This document shows, piece after piece, positions 1-5,059 of a DNA stretch of 5,084 nucleotides; the first letter of the stretch is position 1; each line of letters begins with the position of its first letter. Under the pieces are notes generated by a model. The model searched no databases and was not told where the DNA came from. It saw only the letters and a list, made by a program, of their open reading frames with translations. The translations under genes and the position numbers were made by a program. Source of the stretch: an uncultured Clostridia bacterium (GTDB lineage: Bacteria > Bacillota > Clostridia > Christensenellales > UBA1242); contig CALKLQ010000054.1 in the NCBI GenBank assembly GCA_937992055.1, forward strand, positions 1-5,084, written 5' to 3'.

Positions 1-1
1 T

Positions 2-115
2 TATTTAGCTAAGTTAAAAAAACAATTTGTGGAATTAACTAAGCTAAATTCAGGCATTAATTTGTCATATAAGGAATGCAATAATCTCCATATGATTAAT
101 AATTTGAATTGCTAG
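2..115 (+). CDS. Possible C-terminal end of an unidentified plus-strand gene, cut by the left edge
   Basis: An open frame runs from the window edge to a TAG stop at 113-115, giving 37 codons without an in-frame stop. The residues (AKLKKQFVELTKLN and onward) look like an amphipathic, lysine- and leucine-rich helix followed by a short asparagine-rich tail, which is compatible with a real protein end. If real, the gene converges on tsaD with about 30 bp between the two stop codons. I do not recognise a family. Stop-free runs of this length occur by chance in DNA this AT-rich when six frames are considered, and the start is outside the window, so this is a tentative call. No terminator hairpin with a T-tract is visible between the two genes. 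Confidence 0.3.
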   Translation, partial: YLAKLKKQFVELTKLNSGINLSYKECNNLHMINNLNC

Positions 116-145
116 ACGAAAAAGTTTCTAATACTTGTGAAGCAA

Positions 146-1207
146 TTATTCAATTCCAATTCTAGATTTGGCTCCTAAAGATAGATTAGCTAGTGATTTT
201 CCGTCTTTAAGCTCGTAGTAGGCAGCAGAGGCAATCATTGCCGCATTATCGGTACAAAGTGAAAGTTTTGGCATGTAAAGTTGAATTTCATTTTCTTTAC
301 AAAGAATTTGAAGTTTTTCGCTCAAAAAGCTATTTGCAGAAACTCCTCCAGCGGCAACAAGCTTTTTCAAGTTGTTGTTTAAACAGGCTTTGACCGATTT
401 ATTTGCAATTTCATCAACCACGGTTTGTTGAAATGATGCACAAACATCTGCTATATTCAAATTTTCTTTATTTTGCTGTTTTTGATGGACATAGTTTATC
501 ACCGCAGTTTTAATTCCTGAAAATGAGAAGTCGTAACTATTGCTTAAAATTGAATGATTTATAAACTTGATATTGGGCTTTCCAAGCTTGGCTTGATTAT
601 CCACCTTTGGTCCACCTGGATAACCAAGACCCAAAACCCTTGCCACCTTGTCAAAAGCCTCTCCAGCGGCATCGTCTACCGTGGTACCAAGAAGTTTAAA
701 AGTTGTGTAGTTTTCCACTTTTATTATTGCGGTATGTCCTCCGCTTACCATGGCACAAATAAAAGGAGGTGTGAGGTTTTGATGGGTTAGATAGTTTGCT
801 GCAATATGCCCGTGAATGTGGCTTATCGCAAGCAGAGGTTTGTTTAAAGCATAGGCTAGTGACTTGGCAAAGTTGACACCAACCATAAGAGCTCCAACAA
901 GCCCAGCTCCATAAGTTACCGCTATTGCATCTACATCTTCTAGTGCCAGGTTTGCCTCTTTTAAAGCCTGCTCGCAAAGCGACTTAATTGCCATTATATG
1001 GTTCCTAGATGCCACCTCAGGAACAACGCCACCAAAACGGGTGTGAATGTCAATTTGCGATGCCACAATATTAGATAAAATTGTTCTTCCGTTTCTTACA
1101 ACGGCAACGCTTGTTTCATCGCAAGAACTCTCAAAGGCTAAAATTGTAACATTTTCTTGATTTTTTAGTTGCTCAAATTTTTGCCTTGCCTTTTCAAAAT
1201 AACTCAT
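146..1207 (-). CDS. tsaD: tRNA N6-adenosine threonylcarbamoyltransferase TsaD (Kae1/Gcp/YgjD family)
   Basis: TsaD transfers the threonylcarbamoyl group from threonylcarbamoyl-AMP to A37 of ANN-decoding tRNAs. It acts in the cytoplasm, in bacteria together with TsaB and TsaE, neither of which is in this window. The 353-residue protein shows the whole family pattern: FESSCDET (25-32), FGGVVPEVASRNH (58-70), the metal-binding HIHGH with H130 and H134, SGGHT (155-159), DDAAGEAFDKVAR (178-190), GYPGGP (195-200), SFSGIKTAV (228-236), AAGGVSAN (285-292) and CTDNAAM, whose D320 is the expected third metal ligand. The protein begins about 18 residues before the usual start of the ASKHA fold with a charged helix-like extension; no in-frame ATG lies nearer the fold, so ATG at 1207 is kept. 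The start is 2 nt after the prfB stop, with only a weak purine run (GGGG in the last prfB codons) as ribosome site, so translational coupling to prfB is likely. Family assignment is near certain. Confidence 0.98.
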   Translation of the reverse strand: MSYFEKARQKFEQLKNQENVTILAFESSCDETSVAVVRNGRTILSNIVASQIDIHTRFGGVVPEVASRNHIMAIKSLCEQALKEANLALEDVDAIAVTYGAGLVGALMVGVNFAKSLAYALNKPLLAISHIHGHIAANYLTHQNLTPPFICAMVSGGHTAIIKVENYTTFKLLGTTVDDAAGEAFDKVARVLGLGYPGGPKVDNQAKLGKPNIKFINHSILSNSYDFSFSGIKTAVINYVHQKQQNKENLNIADVCASFQQTVVDEIANKSVKACLNNNLKKLVAAGGVSANSFLSEKLQILCKENEIQLYMPKLSLCTDNAAMIASAAYYELKDGKSLANLSLGAKSRIGIE

Positions 1208-1209
1208 TT

Positions 1210-2311
1210 TTAAACCCCACTTTTTTTCAAATAGTCATTGATAAAGTCCATTATGTCACCATTCATAACCCCATTTATATCCGCTGTTTCAAAATTAGTT
1301 CTGTGGTCTTTAACCATTGTATATGGATGAAATACATAGGAACGAATTTGACTGCCCCATTCTATTTTCTTAATTTCACCTCTAATTTGTGAAAGCTTTT
1401 CAAGTTCCTCTGCCTCTTTTTTTTCTATGAGCTTGCTTCGTAGCATCTTCATGCAGGTTTCACGATTTTGTATTTGACTACGCTCGGTTTGACATGCCAC
1501 AATAATTCCAGAAGGGATGTGGGTTATTCGAATTGCACTTTCAGTTTTGTTGACATGTTGCCCGCCGGCACCGCTTGAACGATAGGTGTCTATTTTCAAA
1601 TCTTCAGGTCGTATTTCAATTGCCTTTTCATCCTCAATTTCTGGCATAACTTCTAAAGAGGCAAAACTTGTGTGTCTTCTTGCATTTGAATCAAATGGCG
1701 AAATTCTCACCAACCTGTGAACCCCTTTTTCCGCTTTTAAATAACCATAGGCATATTGACCCTCAACCAAAAAGCTAACACTTTTAATTCCTGCCTCATC
1801 TCCGTCTAAGCTATCTAAGATTGTAATTGAAAAACCATTCTTTTCTGCAAACATTTGATACATTCTAAAAAGCATTTCAGTCCAGTCCTGAGCCTCGGTT
1901 CCGCCTGCTCCGGCATGAAGGGTCAAGATTGCATTGTTTTCATCATATTTACCTTTTAAAAGGGTTTGAAGACGAACAAGCTCAATCTCTTTGTCCAGTT
2001 TGATTAGTTCTGTGTTTAGTTCGTTATAAAGCTCCTCGTCACTGTCTTGTTCTAAAACCTCACAAATTGCGTTTAAATCTTCAAGTCTTGTTTCAAAATT
2101 TGAAATTGTTTCCAATTTGTGCTCGCAATTTTTCAGTTTTTGACCAATGCTTTTCACTTTTTGCAAATCGGCAAAAAAGCCATCTTCCTGTTGCAGTTTT
2201 CTAAGTTGTTCACATTCTTTATTTAATTTGTCTTTGTCAAAGACACTCCTTTATAAAATCAAATGTGGTTTGTAACTCTTTTAATTTTGTTTTTTGTGTA
2301 TCTATAATCAT
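1210..2311 (-). CDS. prfB: Peptide chain release factor 2, made by programmed +1 frameshift
   Basis: RF2 recognises UGA and UAA stop codons and triggers peptide release on the ribosome. Translation starts at ATG 2311-2309, 7 nt after AAAGGA (2324-2319). Twenty-four codons (MIIDTQKTKLKELQTTFDFI and KECL) are followed by in-frame TGA (2239-2237). Skipping one T makes GAC (2238-2236) the next codon and opens a frame to TAA at 1212-1210, giving 366 residues, the usual RF2 length. Visible in the recoded protein: EDGFFADLQKV near the N terminus (counterpart of the family's PDFWDD region), GGTEAQDW (136-143), the stop-codon-reading tripeptide SPF (204-206) and the catalytic GGQ (249-251). SPF marks it as RF2 rather than RF1. 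The residue matching E. coli position 246 is Ser, not the Thr of strain K-12. An in-frame TTG at 2166 could be mistaken for a start, but it would drop 48 residues. The gene stops with TAA, read by both release factors. It is first in an operon with tsaD. Confidence 0.97.
2236..2251 (-). promoter_or_regulatory. RF2 programmed +1 ribosomal frameshift site
   Basis: On the minus strand the site reads AAGGAGTGTCTTTGAC. It has the internal Shine-Dalgarno-like AAGGAG (2251-2246), a 3-nt spacer (TGT), the slippery CTT codon, and TGA followed by C, the weak termination context. This matches the established prfB layout (AGGGGGTATCTTTGAC in E. coli), with AAGGAG in place of AGGGGG. In the known mechanism, low RF2 lets the ribosome pause at UGA and slip by +1, so RF2 regulates its own synthesis. 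The shifted frame leads straight into conserved RF2 sequence, which confirms the site. Confidence 0.95.
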
Positions 2312-2337
2312 GTGTATATCCTTTTAAAATATTTAAG

Positions 2338-2366
2338 AGTATATAACAAAAACCTCAAAAAAGCAA
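2338..2366 (-). promoter_or_regulatory. Probable sigma-A promoter of the prfB-tsaD operon
   Basis: Read on the minus strand, TTGCTT (2366-2361) lies exactly 17 nt before TATACT (2343-2338). The -10 matches the consensus at five of six positions, while the -35 matches only TTG. A start about 7 nt on, near 2331, would give a leader of about 20 nt with AAAGGA at 2324-2319 as ribosome site, a sensible arrangement. AT-rich DNA makes chance -10 boxes common, so confidence is moderate. Confidence 0.45.
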
Positions 2367-2427
2367 ATCATGATAAATTGTATATTTGGTTTTTAATATT
2401 TTACCTTGTTAATGATACGGAAATATT

Positions 2428-2494
2428 GGGCGTTGAAATTTGTTCCAAATTTAATTTCTATCGAAATTCTTTACCTGGCGGTAAAGCAACGCCC
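2428..2494. repeat. Inverted-repeat cloverleaf A: closing stem with three abutting hairpins
   Basis: The closing stem is GGGCGTTG (2428-2435) with CAACGCCC (2487-2494), 8 bp. Inside are AAATTTG/CAAATTT (2436-2442 with 2446-2452, loop TTC), AATTTC/GAAATT (2453-2458 with 2463-2468, loop TATC) and CTTTACC/GGTAAAG (2469-2475 with 2480-2486, loop TGGC). All pairs are Watson-Crick, and no base is left unpaired between helices. Of 67 bases only the 11 loop bases are unpaired. The pairing is read directly from the sequence; the biological role is unknown. It is not a tRNA: there is no T-loop, no spacer nucleotides and no anticodon arm of standard size. Confidence 0.85.
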
Positions 2495-2559
2495 TTTGAT
2501 ACGGGCGGAAATCCTGCAAAATGCTTCGCGCTTTGCGATATTTCCTACTACATAAAGTA

Positions 2560-2629
2560 GGCATCGAAAAATTAAAAATTTTTATGCCTGCTTTCGCAGC
2601 CATGCTTTGACTGAATCAAAGCCGATGCC
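2560..2629. repeat. Inverted-repeat cloverleaf C: second closing stem with three abutting hairpins
   Basis: The closing stem is GGCATCG (2560-2566) with CGATGCC (2623-2629), 7 bp. Inside are AAAAATT/AATTTTT (2567-2573 with 2577-2583, loop AAA); ATGCCTGC/GCAGCCAT (2584-2591 with 2596-2603, one C-C mismatch, loop TTTC); and GCTTTGA/TCAAAGC (2604-2610 with 2616-2622, loop CTGAA). As in cloverleaf A, helices abut with no unpaired junction base. On the plus strand it is followed by TTTTT (2630-2634), but with 56 nt enclosed it is not a normal intrinsic terminator. Sequence identity with cloverleaf A is not evident; only the architecture is shared. Confidence 0.85.
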
Positions 2630-2685
2630 TTTTTGTGGGTCCGTAAAATGTCCAAACTTCGTTTGTCCGCTTGATTCTTACTATT

Positions 2686-2721
2686 AAAAAACCTATAACA
2701 AAGCTGATGTTTTGTTATAGG
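2686..2721 (-). terminator. Intrinsic terminator downstream of cwlD
   Basis: An 11-bp perfect stem, CCTATAACAAA (2692-2702) with TTTGTTATAGG (2711-2721), has an 8-nt loop. Read on the minus strand it is followed by six T residues (2691-2686). It lies about 80 nt after the cwlD stop, so it should end that transcript and insulate the prfB-tsaD operon. The plus-strand exit (CTTTT) is weaker but could act in the other direction too. Confidence 0.8.
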
Positions 2722-2798
2722 CTTTTGAAAATATAAAATTAGTGGCGAGAGAAGGGAACAACTCAGTTTTGATTTTTTTAAAAAAATTTTGAAATAGT

Positions 2799-3479
2799 TT
2801 ACGAAAGGGAAAGCACAATGCCATATGCAATGCATAGACAAACCTTGTTGCGATACTCTTCAGTTATCAAAAGAGATTCTTCTTCAGGGTTGGAAATAAA
2901 CCCGCATTCCACAATAACACTTGGAATGTTGGAACAATTTAAAATGAAATAATCTCCAGATTGTGGAGCTGTTCTTGAACTAGGCAGGTTTTGCACAAAT
3001 AGAGTTTGAATGTTATCTGCCAAAAATTTTGATGATGCGTCTTGCTCTTTATAAAAAACTTGTGCTCCTCTGCAACTTTTAAGTGGAAAACTATTCATGT
3101 GTATGCTTATTACCATATTTGCTTTGGAGGAATTTATAATTTCCTCTCTTTTTTTCATGTCATCTTTTTTTCTATTGCTGGAGAAAAGGGAATATAGTCC
3201 ATTTAAATTTTCTCTTGTCATAATTACCCTAAATCCAATCTCTTCTAATATGCTCTTTAAAGATTTGGCATACTCTAAATTTAAATGATTTTCATCTATT
3301 CCTGAAAAAGGACTGACACTTCCTCCATCTATTCCACCATGCCCAGCATCTATAACAACAGTAAATTTTGCACTGATTGTACTTGAAGCAAGCGAAGGCA
3401 GGGCAAGAAAGGTTGAAAGAAGTAATATCAAGGCTAAAATTATTATAATTGTTCTTTTCTTAATCGACAAAATTAGCAT
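2799..3479 (-). CDS. cwlD: N-acetylmuramoyl-L-alanine amidase, CwlD-type (Amidase_3)
   Basis: Amidase_3 enzymes are zinc hydrolases that cut the bond between N-acetylmuramic acid and L-alanine in peptidoglycan. CwlD removes stem peptides during spore cortex synthesis, allowing muramic-delta-lactam formation. The 226-residue protein has KKR then a hydrophobic segment (about 10-30) ending near ALPSLAS, so it is exported or membrane-anchored. The catalytic domain follows at once: VVIDAGHGGIDGG with zinc ligand H47, E63 in DENHLNLE, SIHMNS with H127, RGAQVFY (137-143), and IVECGFISN with catalytic E191. There are no SH3, LysM or AMIN modules; a signal anchor plus a lone catalytic domain of about this size is typical of CwlD. 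The similarity to CwlD around SIHMNSFP, GAQVFY and GFISNPEEESLL supports the name, but a vegetative amidase is possible. The start is uncertain: ATG 3479 has no Shine-Dalgarno site, and a TATAAT-like box (3497-3492) lies almost too close to it. The gene is divergent from the LRR gene and ends at its own terminator. Confidence 0.88.
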   Translation of the reverse strand: MLILSIKKRTIIIILALILLLSTFLALPSLASSTISAKFTVVIDAGHGGIDGGSVSPFSGIDENHLNLEYAKSLKSILEEIGFRVIMTRENLNGLYSLFSSNRKKDDMKKREEIINSSKANMVISIHMNSFPLKSCRGAQVFYKEQDASSKFLADNIQTLFVQNLPSSRTAPQSGDYFILNCSNIPSVIVECGFISNPEEESLLITEEYRNKVCLCIAYGIVLSLS

Positions 3480-3549
3480 ACAATTATTTATATTATAATA
3501 AAGGTTAAAACATTCTTTTTATATATCAAAAATTGCTCATTTTTTTTAA

Positions 3550-3583
3550 TTTGATTTTTTTAAATTATGGATTGAAAATCAAA
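3550..3583. repeat. Inverted repeat in the divergent cwlD / LRR-gene intergenic region
   Basis: TTTGATTTT (3550-3558) and AAAATCAAA (3575-3583) form a 9-bp inverted repeat with a 16-nt spacer. It sits inside the 138-bp gap between the two divergent starts, where promoters for both genes must lie. It could be an operator or only a product of A/T-rich composition. The best promoter-like match for the plus-strand gene, TTGAAA (3572-3577) with TAATAT (3595-3600) at 17 nt, overlaps the right arm, but it is weak and would give a very short leader. Confidence 0.3.
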
Positions 3584-3617
3584 AACATTTATGTTAATAT
3601 GCTTTCAAGGAGAAGCT

Positions 3618-4589
3618 ATGGAAAAAAAGAATGGGGTTTTAAAAAATGTAGAAAGGCAAGATGTGGAGATTTTGTATAATAATCCAGATGAATTTTGGGA
3701 GGGTGTAGAGGCAATTGATTGTAATGCTTTTTTTGTTGAAAAAAACCAACAAAACTCTGGCGCAAATGTCTTAAAAAGTATCACTATACCAAATACGGTA
3801 AAAGAAATATACGGAAATGCTTTTTCATGGTGTAGAAATTTAGTTGAAGCAACTTTGCCAGAATATTTGGTTGATTTACCTTATGCTATTTTTTCTAGGT
3901 GTATCAATTTGTTAAGAGTTGCTCTACCTATAAATTTAGAAAGTATTTCAGATGAAGCCTTTCTGTTTTGTAGGAACTTAAAAAGTATAGAGCTTCCTTT
4001 TTGCGTTAAAAAAATAGGGGAGAGAGCATTTTGTGGTTGCGAAAGTTTGGCTTATATAAATTTACCAAATAATTTACGATACATAGGAAAGCATGCTTTT
4101 GCTAATTGTAAAAGCTTAACAAAATTGCTTTTACCACAAAGCGTTTTGTTTATTGGTCCTGGAGCATTTCATAATTGTGAAAATCTAAATGAAATATCTT
4201 TGCCTGAAAATATCGAGATAGACTATAGTGATTGTTTTACGGGTTGCAAAAACCTAAAAAAAATTAATATACCTAAACAACTTAGTCCTAGGTCTTTATA
4301 TAATCTTGCACAAGTTTTTGAATATTGTCCACAGGCATTCAGTCAATTAGATACAAAATATTTTACAAAAGAATATGAAGAAGCTTTAAATAATTGTAAA
4401 AAGTTCTTGAAAATAGGATTAAAAGAAAGATTAAAAGATAATATGCCAGAAAGAGAAAAGGAAAATATTAAAAAGATTGTATCCATGGTTGAAAGAAAAT
4501 GTAGGCTCGAAAACCAAAAACTTTTTAGTAATATGCTTGAACCTGAAATTGAAAAGAAAAAGATTTATGATTCAATAGAAAAAATTTAA
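3618..4589 (+). CDS. BspA-type leucine-rich repeat protein (LRR_5), no export signal
   Basis: ATG 3618 is preferred because AAGGAG (3607-3612) lies 5 nt before it. An in-frame ATG at 3591 has no ribosome site and would put that AAGGAG inside the gene. The protein has 323 residues. Residues 1-50 are a non-repetitive cap. Residues 51-211 are seven consecutive repeats of exactly 23 residues of the form NLxxIxLPxxLxxIxxxAFxxCx (for example repeats starting at 51, 74, 97, 120, 143, 166 and 189), with a partial eighth from 212. Residues 245-323 are lysine- and glutamate-rich and probably helical. This is the LRR_5 (BspA/TpLRR) pattern, a protein-binding solenoid. There is no signal peptide, membrane segment, sortase motif or cell-wall module, so it is probably cytoplasmic, unlike most surface BspA-like proteins. 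The partner and function are unknown. The gene looks more AT-rich, with many ATA and AAA codons, than tsaD or prfB, which would fit an accessory gene. It stands alone and is divergent from cwlD. Confidence 0.92.
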   Translation: MEKKNGVLKNVERQDVEILYNNPDEFWEGVEAIDCNAFFVEKNQQNSGANVLKSITIPNTVKEIYGNAFSWCRNLVEATLPEYLVDLPYAIFSRCINLLRVALPINLESISDEAFLFCRNLKSIELPFCVKKIGERAFCGCESLAYINLPNNLRYIGKHAFANCKSLTKLLLPQSVLFIGPGAFHNCENLNEISLPENIEIDYSDCFTGCKNLKKINIPKQLSPRSLYNLAQVFEYCPQAFSQLDTKYFTKEYEEALNNCKKFLKIGLKERLKDNMPEREKENIKKIVSMVERKCRLENQKLFSNMLEPEIEKKKIYDSIEKI

Positions 4590-4777
4590 TTTATCAGAAG
4601 TTTTGTTTGAAAGCGCCATAAGACATTTTCAAGTCATTAAGTTTATTCAAAGTGATGTTTTGCAAAGCAAGAGATTAAAAAAAATTTGATTTGCAAGATA
4701 AAGAAGCAAAGCAACTTCACCGATGATATTTTAGTGTTTAAACAAAGTAATTTAACTGGAGCAAAAAATTGCTCAAA

Positions 4778-4829
4778 AAAAGACCTAAAGCAGAAATCTA
4801 CTAAGGTAAATGACTGTTTTAGGTCTTTT
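4778..4829 (+). terminator. Long-stem bidirectional intrinsic terminator
   Basis: AAAAGACCTAAAGCAG (4778-4793) pairs with CTGTTTTAGGTCTTTT (4814-4829) over 16 bp, including one G-T wobble, with a 20-nt loop. T-tracts leave it on both strands: TTTT on the plus strand, and seven T residues (4781-4775) on the minus strand. The only gene seen to read into it is the LRR gene, whose stop is about 190 nt upstream, so it most likely ends that transcript. The minus-strand tail is actually the better one, so a minus transcript from the right cannot be excluded. Confidence 0.7.
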
Positions 4830-5014
4830 GTTATGTTAGCCACTTTGAATTCAAATTAAAAGATAACCATTCTTTTGTTGCAATTTGATTGAACATTAAA
4901 AGAATATTAAAAAATGAATTGGCTTTAATATTTTATTAGTTTTTAAAAATTTTGAATGAATAAATTAAAAAAAATTAGCTAAAATATCAGTAGAATGGCG
5001 GAAAAAGTCTGTTC

Positions 5015-5042
5015 TTGTAAAATTTTATCCAAATTTTTACAA
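5015..5042. repeat. Imperfect palindrome upstream of the right window edge
   Basis: TTGTAAAATTT (5015-5025) is followed, after a 5-nt spacer, by AAATTTTTACAA (5031-5042). The arms are inverted repeats that differ by one extra A/T. No T-tract follows, so it is not a terminator. Its place just upstream of a possible -35 box would suit an operator or upstream promoter element, but A/T-rich composition alone could produce it. Confidence 0.3.
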
Positions 5043-5059
5043 AATATATAGAATAATGT

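Larger units (their letters stand above)
2395..2665 (-). ncRNA. Highly structured non-coding element of unknown family (two four-way junctions plus hairpins)
   Basis: Nearly every base here is in an inverted repeat. From low to high coordinate: an AT hairpin AATATTT/AAATATT (2395-2401 with 2421-2427); junction A (2428-2494); a 12-nt linker; hairpin B, GGAAAT/ATTTCC (2507-2512 with 2540-2545), continuing inward as GCAAA/TTTGC (2516-2520 with 2532-2536) and GC-TTC-GC; a small hairpin TACT/AGTA (2546-2559); junction C (2560-2629); a linker; and hairpin D, CAAAC-TTC-GTTTG (2653-2665). The segment is visibly richer in G and C than its flanks. Loops read GAA, GAAA, GATA or GCCA on the minus strand, so that strand is my choice. 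No promoter is evident between the cwlD terminator and the element, so a dispersed palindromic DNA repeat, or an element folding as single-stranded DNA, is a real alternative to an RNA gene. Overlapping reading frames on both strands are short, lack known motifs and merely translate the palindromes. I do not recognise an Rfam family. Confidence 0.35.

Noticed and set aside
2294..2560. Plus-strand open frame of 88 residues across the prfB upstream region
   Set aside because: It is antisense to the prfB start, promoter and cloverleaf A, and its residues only translate the inverted repeats. No Shine-Dalgarno site or recognisable motif is seen.
2428..2629. tRNA or tRNA-like gene in the cloverleaf segments
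   Set aside because: There is no TTCRA T-loop, no 2-nt spacer after the acceptor stem, no 5-bp anticodon stem with a 7-nt loop and no 3' CCA context, so the cloverleaf shape is only formal.
2623..2634. Plus-strand intrinsic terminator made of CGATGCC plus TTTTT
   Set aside because: The partner strand GGCATCG is 56 nt away with three hairpins enclosed, so it lacks the short continuous hairpin of a normal terminator. No plus-strand gene or promoter precedes it.
2395..2665. CRISPR array
   Set aside because: The repeats are inverted and differ from one another; there are no evenly spaced identical direct repeats with unique spacers.
2741..2770. Possible remnant of a tRNA 3' end on the minus strand (GGCGAGAGAAGGGA on the plus strand)
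   Set aside because: The words resemble tRNA 3' ends read in reverse, but no T-arm, T-loop or matching acceptor strand can be built.
2572..2841. Minus-strand open frame of 89 residues overlapping the cwlD 3' end
   Set aside because: It overlaps the end of cwlD in another frame, runs through the cwlD terminator and into the palindromes, has no ribosome site and shows no domain; it is a shadow of the terminator and structured element.
4643..4843. Minus-strand open frame of 66 residues
   Set aside because: The GTG start has no ribosome site, the frame crosses the whole terminator stem and loop, and the product is a low-complexity Phe/Leu-rich string.
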